DNA of 64,000 bases. Source: Pseudomonas arsenicoxydans (GTDB taxonomy: Bacteria; Pseudomonadota; Gammaproteobacteria; Pseudomonadales; Pseudomonadaceae). A program made the position numbers and the translations under genes. The notes under the pieces are model-generated. The model searched no databases. It was not told the DNA's origin and was given only the letters and a program-made list of their open reading frames with translations. The DNA is taken from the NCBI RefSeq assembly GCF_006438915.1, contig NZ_RCZE01000011.1, positions 186,001 to 250,000 on the forward strand. Reading direction: 5' to 3'. This document shows, piece after piece, positions 33,818-42,512 of the stretch (its first letter is position 1; each line of letters opens with the position of its first letter).

Positions 33818-35163
33818 TGCAGCGCCTCGGCGAGTTTGCCGTGCAGGCCGCCGAAGCCGCCGTTGCTCATGATCACCACGTGGGTGCCGGGCTGGGCCTG
33901 GCTCTTCACGCGTTCGATGATGCCTTCCAGTGAATCGCTGACAATCGACGGAACGGTGCACAGCGCGGCAGTGCCGGCAAGGTCCCAGCCGAGGTTGGCG
34001 GGTGCGTACCAAATCACCTGATCGGCATCGACCACACTTTCCGGCAAACCGTCGCGGTGCGCGCCGAGCTTCATGGAGTTGGAGCGCGGCTCGATGATCG
34101 CGATCAACGGCGCATCGCCGATGCGTTTGCGCAGACCGTCGAGGGTCGTGGCAATGGCAGTCGGGTGGTGAGCGAAGTCGTCGTAGATGGTGATGCCGCG
34201 CACTTCGGCAACTTTTTCCATACGGCGCTTCACGCTTTTGAAGGCGCTCAACGCGGCGATGCCCATGGAAGGCACCACGCCAACATGACGCGCTGCTGCC
34301 AAAGTGGCCAGGGCGTTAGCGACGTTGTGCTGACCGGTCATGCCCCACTCGACCACGCCTTGGGCCACGCCTTCGAACATCACTTCAAACTTCGAACCGT
34401 CCTCGCTGAGCAGTTTGACCTGCCACTGACCGCCGGCACCGGTGGTTTGCACCGGGGTCCAGCAGCCCATTTCGATGACACGCAGCAACGCCGACTCGGT
34501 GGTCGGATGGATCACCAGTCCTTCGCTTGGAATGGTCCGCACCAAGTGGTGGAATTGCCGCTCGATGGCTGGCAGATCGGGGAAGATGTCAGCGTGATCG
34601 TACTCAAGGTTGTTCAGGATCGCCGTGCGCGGGCGGTAGTGAACAAACTTGGAGCGTTTGTCGAAGAAGGCGCTGTCATATTCGTCGGCTTCGATCACGA
34701 AGAACGGCGTGCCGCCCAAGCGTGCCGACACCGAGAAGTTCTGCGGCACGCCACCGATCAGGAAGCCCGGGCTCATGCCCGCATGTTCCAGGACCCAGGC
34801 CAGCATGCTGCTGGTGGTGGTCTTGCCGTGAGTACCGGCGACAGCCAGCACCCAGCGACCTTGCAGCACGTGATCCGCCAGCCACTGCGGGCCGGAGACG
34901 TACGGCAGGCCTTTGTTCAGCACGTATTCGACGGCCGGGTTGCCGCGCGACATGGCATTGCCGATGACCACCAGGTCCGGGGCCGGATCGAGCTGGGAAG
35001 GATCGTAGCCTTGGGTCAACTCAATGCCCTGAGCCTCAAGCTGAGTGCTCATTGGCGGATAGACGTTGGCGTCGGAACCCGTCACGTGATGGCCCAGTTC
35101 CTTGGCCAGAACCGCCATCGAACCCATGAAGGTGCCGCAGATACCCAGAATATGAATGTGCAT
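33814..35163 (-). CDS. mpl: UDP-N-acetylmuramate--L-alanyl-gamma-D-glutamyl-meso-DAP ligase
   Basis: Murein-recycling Mur ligase that reattaches recovered tripeptide to UDP-MurNAc. 449 residues starting MHIHILGICGTFMGSMAVLAKELGH, with the ATP-binding loop VAGTHGKTTTSSMLAW and the C-terminal domain (IYDDFAHHPTAIATTLDGLR). Together with the LD-carboxypeptidase at 5.5 kb it belongs to the cytoplasmic recycling route, though the two are not adjacent. It is the first gene of the mpl-ubiX unit; a REP doublet lies about 80 bases upstream. Confidence 0.96.
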   Translation of the reverse strand: MHIHILGICGTFMGSMAVLAKELGHHVTGSDANVYPPMSTQLEAQGIELTQGYDPSQLDPAPDLVVIGNAMSRGNPAVEYVLNKGLPYVSGPQWLADHVLQGRWVLAVAGTHGKTTTSSMLAWVLEHAGMSPGFLIGGVPQNFSVSARLGGTPFFVIEADEYDSAFFDKRSKFVHYRPRTAILNNLEYDHADIFPDLPAIERQFHHLVRTIPSEGLVIHPTTESALLRVIEMGCWTPVQTTGAGGQWQVKLLSEDGSKFEVMFEGVAQGVVEWGMTGQHNVANALATLAAARHVGVVPSMGIAALSAFKSVKRRMEKVAEVRGITIYDDFAHHPTAIATTLDGLRKRIGDAPLIAIIEPRSNSMKLGAHRDGLPESVVDADQVIWYAPANLGWDLAGTAALCTVPSIVSDSLEGIIERVKSQAQPGTHVVIMSNGGFGGLHGKLAEALQ

Positions 35164-35245
35164 TAGTCGACCTCGTAAAACATGGCCGCAGGTTAGCGTA
35201 GGGAGGGGAAAATCGCACCCTTTAGCTGAGACTCACCGCGACCTC

Positions 35246-35366
35246 TGTGGCGAGGGGGCTTGCCCCCGTTGGGCTGCGAAGCGGCCCTAGGATTTCATTC
35301 CGGCAGTATGTGGTGACTGGATAACGTCTGCTGCGCAGCCGAACGGGGGCAAGCCCCCTCGCCACA
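35246..35366. repeat. REP/REPIN-type inverted repeat, GTGGCGAGGGGGC class
   Basis: TGTGGCGAGGGGGCTTGCCC at the left and its inverse at the right enclose about 60 bases between mpl and the sigma-54 activator gene. The arms differ from the 3.6-kb copy in the middle (GGGGGCTTGCCCCC instead of GGGAGCTTGCTCCC), a compensated change that keeps the hairpin. Confidence 0.85.
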
Positions 35367-35376
35367 AAAAGCAGAT

Positions 35377-37290
35377 TTAGCGCTCGATACCGTGTTTACG
35401 CAGCTTTCTGTAAAGCGTGTTACGACTGACGCCCAACTGCTCAGCCGTATGAGTCATGTGCCAACGCGTATGCTCCAGCGCATTCAACAACGCCACCCGC
35501 TCGGCATCGTCCAACGGATGCTCGGAAGGTTCTTCGACCGTCAATGCAACCGCCGGCCGCGCCTGACGAATCATCGCCGGTAAATCCTCCAGCCCGATCC
35601 GCCCACCGTCACACAGCGCCGCCAACGTACGCAGCACATTGCGCAACTGCCGCACGTTGCCCGGCCAGGCAAACCCCAACAAGGCTTCCCGCGCCGGCCC
35701 GTCGATCACAACCGTTTCCCCGCCCGCCTCTTCCGACAGCAAGAAATCGAGCAATTGGGATTTATCACTGCGATCACGCAATGCCGGCAACGCGACTTCC
35801 AGCCCGTTGAGCCGATAATACAAATCCTCCCGGAAGCTGCCGTCCTGCACCCGATCCAGCAAATTACGGTGAGTCGCGCTGATGATCCGCACGTTGACCG
35901 CCTCCGGCTCCCCGCCGATCGGCACCACCTGTCGATCTTCCAGCACCCTTAACAGCCGGGTCTGCAACGCCAGGGGCATGTCGCCGATTTCGTCGAGAAA
36001 CAGGGTCCCGCCATCGGCCTGCTGCAACTTGCCCCGCATGCCTTCCTTGCGCGCGCCGGTGAAGCTGCCACCGCGATAACCGAACAGTTCACTCTCGATC
36101 AGGCTTTCGGGAATGGCCGCGCAGTTAAGGGCAACGAAGGCTTTTTCCGCCCGTTGACTGGCCTGGTGCACGGCTTTGGCGAACGCCTCTTTGCCGGAGC
36201 CGGTTTCGCCGTTGATCAGCAGCGGGACATCGCGCTCGAACACCCGCAGCGACTTGCGAAAATCTTCCTGCAGCGCGGCATCACCGATGCAGATGCCCGA
36301 CAGCCGCGGACGCTCGGCAATGGCCGGGCTTTGCACCACCGGCATCGGGATGCTGCGTGGTTGCCCGCGTAAAACGGCAAACAGGCTACGACCGTCACGG
36401 GTGCGTAGCGGCCAACTGGCGCTGGCGTTCACGCTGGCGCGACCGAGCAACTCATCCAGCGAACAGTCGAAAAACGCTTCCACCGGTTTGCCCAGCAAGC
36501 CGCCACGAATGTGCCCTAGCAAGTTCAGCGCGCTTTGATTGACCGCACAGATCCGCCCTTCCCCGTCGAACGCCAGCAGCCCTTCGCTGAACAGCCCGAC
36601 CGATTCGGCCTGCAAGTGAAAACGCAGCAGCCATTGATTGTCGAAGTAGCGCAGGAAATAGCAGCTCTCGATCATCTTCGCCGACAGATTGACCAGGGCC
36701 ATGGTGTGAAACTGGCTCTGGCGCGAGACATCGTGGCGCGCCGATGACACGTCGAGCACCGCCAGCAGTTCGCCATGGGGGTCGAACACCGGGCTCGCCG
36801 AGCAGGTCAGGCCAGTGTGGCGACCGCGAAAATGTTCGTCTTGATGGATGGTCAGCGACTGACGCTCAACCAGGCAGGTGCCGATGCCGTTGGTGCCTTC
36901 GCAGGCTTCACTCCAGTCGGCACCCAGCCAGAGGCCGGCGCGCTCGAAAATCTTCCGTTCGGCGGGGGCGGTGACGCAATTGAGGATCACGCCACGGGCA
37001 TCTGTCAGCAGCACCGCATGCCCGGCGCCGGAGAGTTGCTGATGGAGGCTGGTCATTTCGTTGCCAGCGATGTGCAGCACTTGCTGCAAGCGTTCGCGGC
37101 TCTCCAGTACTCGGCCATGCTCCAGCACCGTGGGCGCGATGCTCAGGGCCGGGTCGAGGTGATAGTCCTCAAGACAGCGCAGCCAGGAGCGCGCGATGGA
37201 GGGATCGCTGCCGGGACCGTGCAGGTGCGATTTGCCCTGAGTAACGGTCAGGACTTGTCGGGCATGGCGACTCAAATGGTTGTCGTGCAT
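35377..37290 (-). CDS. eatR: Sigma-54-dependent transcriptional activator of ethanolamine/aldehyde catabolism (EatR/AcoR-like)
   Basis: 637 residues. Order: N-terminal GAF sensor region (about 60-200, ending near SARHDVSRQSQFHTMALV), PAS-like segment (LLAFDGEGRICAVNQSALNLLG, about 230-290), AAA+ domain with Walker A GETGSGKEAF (about 360), sigma-54 contact loop GSFTGA in place of GAFTGA (about 408) and Walker B GGTLFLDEIGDMPL, and a C-terminal Fis-type helix-turn-helix ending SRNTLYRKLRKHGIER. It lies opposite the aldehyde dehydrogenase and next to the ethanolamine permease and eutBC, the same arrangement as the P. aeruginosa ethanolamine locus, whose regulator is named EatR. The symbol is assigned by that synteny. 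Confidence 0.85.
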   Translation of the reverse strand: MHDNHLSRHARQVLTVTQGKSHLHGPGSDPSIARSWLRCLEDYHLDPALSIAPTVLEHGRVLESRERLQQVLHIAGNEMTSLHQQLSGAGHAVLLTDARGVILNCVTAPAERKIFERAGLWLGADWSEACEGTNGIGTCLVERQSLTIHQDEHFRGRHTGLTCSASPVFDPHGELLAVLDVSSARHDVSRQSQFHTMALVNLSAKMIESCYFLRYFDNQWLLRFHLQAESVGLFSEGLLAFDGEGRICAVNQSALNLLGHIRGGLLGKPVEAFFDCSLDELLGRASVNASASWPLRTRDGRSLFAVLRGQPRSIPMPVVQSPAIAERPRLSGICIGDAALQEDFRKSLRVFERDVPLLINGETGSGKEAFAKAVHQASQRAEKAFVALNCAAIPESLIESELFGYRGGSFTGARKEGMRGKLQQADGGTLFLDEIGDMPLALQTRLLRVLEDRQVVPIGGEPEAVNVRIISATHRNLLDRVQDGSFREDLYYRLNGLEVALPALRDRSDKSQLLDFLLSEEAGGETVVIDGPAREALLGFAWPGNVRQLRNVLRTLAALCDGGRIGLEDLPAMIRQARPAVALTVEEPSEHPLDDAERVALLNALEHTRWHMTHTAEQLGVSRNTLYRKLRKHGIER

Positions 37291-37336
37291 TTCTTATTAT
37301 TCTCCCCGAAAGGTGAGTACTTACCGTGGCCATTCC

Positions 37337-37467
37337 TGTGGCGAGGGGCTTGCCCCCGTTCGGCTGCGCAGCAGTCGCAAATTCTGAGCACGTCGCCTGA
37401 TTGGTACATCGAGGTGACAGGATTGAGGCTGCTTCGCAGCCCAACGGGGGCAAGCCCCCTCGCCACA
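37337..37467. repeat. REP/REPIN-type inverted repeat, GTGGCGAGGGGC variant
   Basis: The left arm lacks one G in the central tract (GGGGCTTGCCCCC) compared with the right arm, so the pair is imperfect. It sits between the activator start and the palindromes upstream of the aldehyde dehydrogenase. Confidence 0.8.
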
Positions 37468-37553
37468 AAGATATCCATGCATGGCAAATTGAGGCCCAGC
37501 ATCCTCCAGCCATCGACGCATTGCAATGCTGGCAAGACCCGCCAGTCACACGC

Positions 37554-37604
37554 TGTGCCACAAGCGGTACAAAGTGTCACAGGGGCTGTACCGAAAGCGT
37601 CACA
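37554..37604. promoter_or_regulatory. Two palindromic sites, TGT-N12-ACA: candidate EatR upstream activator sequences
   Basis: Site 1 at 37554-37571 is TGTGCCACAAGCGGTACA and site 2 at 37587-37604 is TGTACCGAAAGCGTCACA. Both fit TGTRCC-N6-GKYACA and start 33 bases apart, about three helical turns. They lie roughly 100-130 bases before the start point predicted from the -24/-12 promoter, the usual place for enhancer sites of sigma-54 activators. No experimental consensus was consulted. Confidence 0.6.
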
Positions 37605-37667
37605 GCACGCATCCGCCGGTCCGACAAAAAGCGCGCAAGACCTTGATTTGCCTGACCTGCAAGGCAG

Positions 37668-37683
37668 TGGCCCGACCTTTGCT
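37668..37683 (+). promoter_or_regulatory. Sigma-54 (-24/-12) promoter of the aldehyde dehydrogenase gene
   Basis: TGGCCCGACCTTTGCT matches the sigma-54 consensus TGGCACG-N4-TTGCW with one mismatch and correct GG-N10-GC spacing. It lies 65 bases before the ATG of the aldehyde dehydrogenase and downstream of the two palindromes. Confidence 0.8.
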
Positions 37684-37748
37684 CTACGCTTATAGCAAGC
37701 GCACTTGCGCGTTTCTCTAATAAGTACAAAGCCAAGGAGAACATCACC

Positions 37749-39269
37749 ATGCGTTACGCTCACCCCGGTACTGAAGGCGCTATCGTTTCGTTCAAGAGCA
37801 AATACGGTAACTACATCGGCGGCGAGTTCGTCGCGCCTGTCAAAGGTCAGTACTTCACCAATACCTCGCCAGTGAATGGCCAACCGATTGCCGAATTCCC
37901 ACGCTCCACCGCCGAAGACATTGATAAGGCCCTGGACGCGGCCCACGCCGCCGCCGATGCCTGGGGCGCCACGTCCGCCCAGGCGCGCTCGCTGGTGCTG
38001 CTGAAAATTGCCGACCGCATCGAGCAGAACCTGGAATTGCTGGCAATCACCGAATCCTGGGACAACGGCAAAGCCGTTCGCGAAACCCTCAACGCCGACA
38101 TCCCGCTGGCGGCTGACCACTTCCGCTACTTCGCCGGTTGCATCCGTGCGCAGGAAGGCAGCGCCGCCGAGATCGACGGCAACACCGTGGCGTATCACAT
38201 CCATGAACCGCTGGGCGTGGTCGGGCAGATCATCCCGTGGAACTTCCCGATCCTGATGGCCGCCTGGAAACTCGCCCCGGCCTTGGCCGCCGGTAACTGC
38301 GTAGTGCTCAAGCCCGCCGAGCAGACCCCACTGGGCATTACCGTGCTGATGGAACTGATCGGCGACCTGCTGCCACCGGGCGTGCTGAACATCGTGCAAG
38401 GCTTCGGCAAAGAAGCCGGCGAAGCGCTGGCCACCAGCAAACGCATCGCCAAGATCGCCTTCACCGGCTCGACCCCGGTCGGCTCGCACATCATGAAATG
38501 CGCCGCCGAAAACATCATTCCGTCCACCGTGGAGCTGGGTGGCAAATCGCCGAACATCTTCTTTGAAGACATCATGAAGGCCGAACCGTCCTTCATCGAA
38601 AAAGCCGCCGAAGGCCTGGTGCTGGCGTTCTTCAACCAAGGCGAAGTCTGCACCTGCCCGTCCCGTGCATTGGTGCAAGAGTCGATCTACGACGACTTCA
38701 TGAAAGTCGTGATGAAGAAAGTGCTGTCGATCAAACGTGGCGACCCACTGGACACCGACACCATGGTCGGCGCCCAGGCCTCCGAGCAGCAATTCGACAA
38801 AATCCTTTCGTACCTGGAAATCGCCAAGGGCGAAGGTGCCGAGCTGCTGACCGGCGGTAAAATCGAAAAACTCGAGGGCAACCTGGCGACCGGGTATTAC
38901 ATCCAGCCGACCCTGCTCAAGGGCACCAACAAAATGCGCGTGTTCCAGGAAGAAATCTTTGGCCCGGTGGTGAGCATCACCACCTTCAAGGACGAAGCCG
39001 AAGCCCTGGCCATCGCCAACGACACCGAGTTCGGCCTCGGTGCCGGCCTCTGGACCCGCGACATCAACCGCGCCTATCGCATGGGCCGCGCCATCAAGGC
39101 CGGTCGTGTGTGGACCAACTGCTACCACCTGTACCCGGCGCACGCCGCGTTCGGCGGTTACAAAAAGTCCGGCGTCGGCCGTGAAACCCACAAGATGATG
39201 CTCGACCACTATCAGCAGACCAAAAACCTGCTGGTGAGCTACGACATCAATCCGCTGGGCTTCTTCTAA
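37749..39269 (+). CDS. exaC: NAD-dependent aldehyde dehydrogenase (ExaC-type)
   Basis: 506-residue cytoplasmic dehydrogenase that oxidises acetaldehyde to acetate; in ethanolamine breakdown it removes the acetaldehyde made by EutBC. Motifs: VVGQIIPWNFPILMAAWKLAPALAAGN, the glycine motif FTGSTPVGSHI, VELGGKSPNIFF with the general-base Glu, and FFNQGEVCTCPSRALV with the catalytic Cys. The Shine-Dalgarno AAGGAG precedes the ATG. A sigma-54 promoter and two activator-type palindromes lie directly upstream. ExaC of P. aeruginosa also serves ethanol oxidation, so the symbol rests on family similarity. Confidence 0.9.
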   Translation: MRYAHPGTEGAIVSFKSKYGNYIGGEFVAPVKGQYFTNTSPVNGQPIAEFPRSTAEDIDKALDAAHAAADAWGATSAQARSLVLLKIADRIEQNLELLAITESWDNGKAVRETLNADIPLAADHFRYFAGCIRAQEGSAAEIDGNTVAYHIHEPLGVVGQIIPWNFPILMAAWKLAPALAAGNCVVLKPAEQTPLGITVLMELIGDLLPPGVLNIVQGFGKEAGEALATSKRIAKIAFTGSTPVGSHIMKCAAENIIPSTVELGGKSPNIFFEDIMKAEPSFIEKAAEGLVLAFFNQGEVCTCPSRALVQESIYDDFMKVVMKKVLSIKRGDPLDTDTMVGAQASEQQFDKILSYLEIAKGEGAELLTGGKIEKLEGNLATGYYIQPTLLKGTNKMRVFQEEIFGPVVSITTFKDEAEALAIANDTEFGLGAGLWTRDINRAYRMGRAIKAGRVWTNCYHLYPAHAAFGGYKKSGVGRETHKMMLDHYQQTKNLLVSYDINPLGFF

Positions 39270-39292
39270 CCCGGCGCGATATCGAGTAACGG

Positions 39293-39361
39293 CCATCGCG
39301 AGCAAGCTCGGCTCCTACAGGATTGCGTTGTACCTGTAGGAGCATGGTTTGCCAGCGATGG
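39293..39361. repeat. Inverted repeat of the CTCCTACAGG class
   Basis: CCATCGC...CTCCTACAGG and CCTGTAGGAG...GCGATGG form two nested stems. This is another REP-like intergenic family, placed between the aldehyde dehydrogenase stop and the next sigma-54 promoter; it might act as an RNA hairpin at the 3' end of the dehydrogenase transcript. Confidence 0.65.
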
Positions 39362-39398
39362 CGCCCTCCATGACACACCAACATCGCCCTGGCCGCTC

Positions 39399-39414
39399 TG
39401 GCACGGGCTTTGCG
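39399..39414 (+). promoter_or_regulatory. Sigma-54 (-24/-12) promoter of the ethanolamine permease gene
   Basis: TGGCACGGGCTTTGCG matches TGGCACG-N4-TTGC perfectly, with only the last base differing from the preferred A/T. It is 73 bases before the permease ATG, showing that the permease has its own sigma-54 start. Confidence 0.82.
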
Positions 39415-39486
39415 TGCCCGCTTCACACCTGAAACGTCGTACCGCAAGTCCAGAAGATCAAACAATAAAAAAGACAGCGAGGACTT

Positions 39487-40857
39487 ATGACTTCTTCTAC
39501 ACAGCTCAAACCCACACTCGGCACCCTGCATTTATGGGGTATTGCCGTCGGCCTGGTGATTTCCGGCGAGTACTTCGGCTGGAGTTACGGCTGGGGCACC
39601 GCAGGCACATTGGGCTTTCTCGTCACCGCCCTGATGGTGGCGACGATGTACACCTGCTTTATTTTCAGCTTCACCGAACTGACGACTGCAATTCCCCACG
39701 CTGGAGGGCCGTTTGCCTACAGCCGGCGAGCGTTTGGCGAGAAAGGCGGATTGATCGCCGGCATCGCCACCCTGATCGAATTCGTGTTTGCGCCCCCAGC
39801 CATTGCAATGGCGATTGGCGCCTATCTCAACGTGCAATACCCGGAACTTGACCCCAAGATCGCGGCGGTTGGCGCGTATTTTGTGTTCATGGGCCTGAAT
39901 ATCCTCGGGGTCAGCATCGCGGCCACCTTCGAACTGGTGGTCACCGTATTGGCGGTCGCCGAGTTGCTGGTGTTCATGGGCGTCGTGGCGCCGGGCTTCA
40001 GCTTCAGTAACTTCGTGCTCAATGGCTGGTCGGGTTCCAACGAATTCACCATCGCCTCCATTCCCGGGATCTTTGCCGCCATTCCCTTCGCGATCTGGTT
40101 TTTTCTGGCGATCGAAGGTGCGGCGATGGCTGCGGAAGAAGCCAAGGACCCGAAACGCACGATTCCCAAGGCTTACGTCAGCGGCATTCTGACCCTGGTG
40201 TTCCTGGCCATCGGCGTGATGGTGATGGCCGGCGGCGTCGGCGACTGGCGCCAACTGTCGAACATCAACGATCCACTGCCCCAAGCGATGAAAGCCGTGG
40301 TCGGCAACAATTCGAGCTGGATGCACATGCTGGTCTGGATCGGCCTGTTCGGTCTGGTGGCGAGCTTTCACGGGATCATCCTCGGCTACTCGCGCCAGTT
40401 CTTCGCCCTGGCGCGGGCCGGTTACCTGCCGAGCGGCCTGGCCAAACTTTCGCGCTTCCAGACCCCGCACCGCGCCATTCTGGCCGGCGGCGTGATCGGC
40501 ATCGCAGCGATTTACAGCGATGGCCTGGTCAACCTGCAAGGCATGACCCTGACGGCGGCGATGATCACCATGTCGGTATTCGGTGCCATCGTGATGTACA
40601 TCATCAGTATGCTGAGCCTGTTCAAACTGCGTAAAACCGAACCGAACCTGGAACGCACCTTCCGTGCACCGGGTTATCCGATTGTTCCGGGAATCGCGCT
40701 GTTCCTGGCGGTGGTGTGCCTGGTGGCCATGGCCTGGTTCAACACGCTGATCGGCTGTGTGTTTCTCGGTTTCATGGCCGCCGGCTACCTGTATTTCCAG
40801 TTGACCGCCAAGCAACGCGCCGACGCGCCGGCCGATGCGATGCTTGAAGGCATTTAA
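39487..40857 (+). CDS. eat: Ethanolamine permease (APC superfamily)
   Basis: 456-residue transporter with about twelve membrane segments. The opening LGTLHLWGIAVGLVISGEYFGWSYGWGTAGTLGFL is the hallmark of the Eat ethanolamine permease family (TIGR00908-type), and AEEAKDPKRTIPKAYVSGILTL is a typical APC motif. It brings ethanolamine into the cytoplasm for EutBC. It is located between the aldehyde dehydrogenase and eutB on the same strand and has its own sigma-54 promoter. About 260 bases with a nested REP separate it from eutB. Confidence 0.92.
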   Translation: MTSSTQLKPTLGTLHLWGIAVGLVISGEYFGWSYGWGTAGTLGFLVTALMVATMYTCFIFSFTELTTAIPHAGGPFAYSRRAFGEKGGLIAGIATLIEFVFAPPAIAMAIGAYLNVQYPELDPKIAAVGAYFVFMGLNILGVSIAATFELVVTVLAVAELLVFMGVVAPGFSFSNFVLNGWSGSNEFTIASIPGIFAAIPFAIWFFLAIEGAAMAAEEAKDPKRTIPKAYVSGILTLVFLAIGVMVMAGGVGDWRQLSNINDPLPQAMKAVVGNNSSWMHMLVWIGLFGLVASFHGIILGYSRQFFALARAGYLPSGLAKLSRFQTPHRAILAGGVIGIAAIYSDGLVNLQGMTLTAAMITMSVFGAIVMYIISMLSLFKLRKTEPNLERTFRAPGYPIVPGIALFLAVVCLVAMAWFNTLIGCVFLGFMAAGYLYFQLTAKQRADAPADAMLEGI

Positions 40858-40917
40858 GTTGCACCGGCGCCGGGCTTGCAGCCTGGCGCCTGCGCTATTG
40901 AAGTGCATGCAGCCCCC

Positions 40918-41065
40918 TGTGGGAGCGAGCCTTTGTGGCGAGGGGGCTTGCCCCCGTTCGGCTGCGTAGCAGCCGTAAACGCAATTAACGCGGTTTGTCG
41001 CCGAAATGCTGGGGCCGCTTCGCTGCCCAACGGGGGCAAGCCCCCTCGCCACAAAGGCTCCCACA
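40918..41065. repeat. Nested REP doublet between the permease and eutB
   Basis: A GTGGCGAGGGGGC-class REP doublet is enclosed by an outer repeat TGTGGGAGC...GCTCCCACA. The left outer arm has 4 extra bases (GAGC) compared with the right one. It looks like a REP inserted into a second REP-type palindrome. Confidence 0.75.
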
Positions 41066-41117
41066 AGGGGTAAGTGGTGAATTTTAGTTATTCAGAGAAT
41101 CAGGAGGACACCATCCC

Positions 41118-42512
41118 ATGGCCGCATTTGCCCACTCCGTCGGCGCTCAGACCTACCGTTTCGAGAGCCTTAAAGACGTCATGGCCAAAGCCAGTCCGGC
41201 GCGCTCCGGCGATTTCCTGGCGGGCGTCGCCGCGCTCAATGATGGCGAGCGTGTGGCCGCGCAGATGGCCCTGGCTGATATCCCGCTGACCCACTTCCTG
41301 CAGGAAGTACTGATTCCTTATGAAGCCGATGAGGTCACCCGACTGATCATCGACACCCACGACCCACACGCCTTTGCCGTGGTCAGCCACCTCACCGTCG
41401 GCGGTTTCCGCGACTGGCTGCTCAGCGATGCCGCCGATGAACAAAGCCTGCGCGCGCTCGCCCCCGGCCTGACACCGGAAATGGTCGCCGCCGTGTCGAA
41501 GATCATGCGCGTCCAGGACCTGGTGCTGGTGGCGCAGAAAATCCGCGTGGTCACCAAATTTCGCGGCACCATGGGCTTGCGCGGGCGCTTATCCACGCGC
41601 CTGCAACCCAATCACCCCACCGACGAGCCCGCCGGTATCGCGGCAAGCATCCTCGACGGCCTGCTGTACGGAAACGGCGACGCGATGATTGGCATCAACC
41701 CGGCCACCGACAGCATCGCCTCGATCTGCGCCATGCTGGAAATGCTCGACGCAATCATCCAGCGCTACGAAATCCCGACCCAGGCCTGTGTGCTGACCCA
41801 TGTCACCACGTCGATCGAGGCGATCAATCGCGGGGTGCCGCTGGACCTGGTGTTCCAGTCGATCGCCGGCACCGAAGCGGCCAACGCCAGTTTCGGCATC
41901 AACCTGAATGTGTTGAAGGAAGGTTACGACGCCGGTTTGAGCCTGAATCGCGGCACGCTGGGCCAGAACCTGATGTATTTCGAAACCGGTCAGGGCAGCG
42001 CGCTGTCAGCCAACGCCCACCACGGTATCGACCAACAGACCTGCGAAACCCGCGCCTATGCCGTGGCCCGGCATTTCAAACCGTTTTTGGTGAACACGGT
42101 GGTCGGCTTCATCGGGCCGGAATACCTCTACAACGGTAAACAGATCATTCGTGCCGGCCTCGAAGACCACTTCTGCGGCAAGTTGCTGGGCGTGCCGATG
42201 GGTTGCGACATCTGTTACACCAACCACGCCGAAGCCGACCAGGATGACATGGACACCCTGCTGACCTTGCTGGGCGTGGCCGGGATCAACTTCATCATGG
42301 GCATCCCCGGTTCCGACGACATCATGCTCAACTACCAGACCACCTCGTTCCACGACGCCCTCTATGCCCGCCAGACCCTGGGCCTGAAACCCGCGCCGGA
42401 ATTCGAGCAGTGGCTGACGAAAATGGGCATCTTTACCCAGGCGGACGGCAAAATTCACTTCGGCGACAGCCTGCCCCCGGCCTTCCGCCAGGCGATGGCG
42501 CAATTGGGATGA
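41118..42512 (+). CDS. eutB: Ethanolamine ammonia-lyase large subunit
   Basis: Catalytic subunit of the adenosylcobalamin-dependent lyase that splits ethanolamine into acetaldehyde and ammonia. 464 residues starting MAAFAHSVGAQTYRFESLKDVMAKASP, with GLRGRLSTRLQPNHPTD, IGINPATDS and FETGQGSALSANAHHGIDQQT, typical of EutB. The Shine-Dalgarno CAGGAGG is clear. The stop overlaps the eutC start (ATGA), so both subunits are coupled. The locus has no microcompartment genes, the rule in Pseudomonas. The B12 dependence fits a BtuB-like receptor elsewhere in the window, though the two need not be linked. Confidence 0.97.
   Translation: MAAFAHSVGAQTYRFESLKDVMAKASPARSGDFLAGVAALNDGERVAAQMALADIPLTHFLQEVLIPYEADEVTRLIIDTHDPHAFAVVSHLTVGGFRDWLLSDAADEQSLRALAPGLTPEMVAAVSKIMRVQDLVLVAQKIRVVTKFRGTMGLRGRLSTRLQPNHPTDEPAGIAASILDGLLYGNGDAMIGINPATDSIASICAMLEMLDAIIQRYEIPTQACVLTHVTTSIEAINRGVPLDLVFQSIAGTEAANASFGINLNVLKEGYDAGLSLNRGTLGQNLMYFETGQGSALSANAHHGIDQQTCETRAYAVARHFKPFLVNTVVGFIGPEYLYNGKQIIRAGLEDHFCGKLLGVPMGCDICYTNHAEADQDDMDTLLTLLGVAGINFIMGIPGSDDIMLNYQTTSFHDALYARQTLGLKPAPEFEQWLTKMGIFTQADGKIHFGDSLPPAFRQAMAQLG

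Noticed and set aside
37272..39305. Open frame of 677 codons on the minus strand opposite the aldehyde dehydrogenase
   Set aside because: It is the mirror of a clear, motif-bearing gene in high-GC DNA; its product has low-complexity Gly/His/Val composition and no Shine-Dalgarno.
39532..41064. Open frame of 510 codons on the minus strand opposite the permease, running into a REP
   Set aside because: His/Gln/Arg-rich shadow product; the permease has membrane segments and family motifs.
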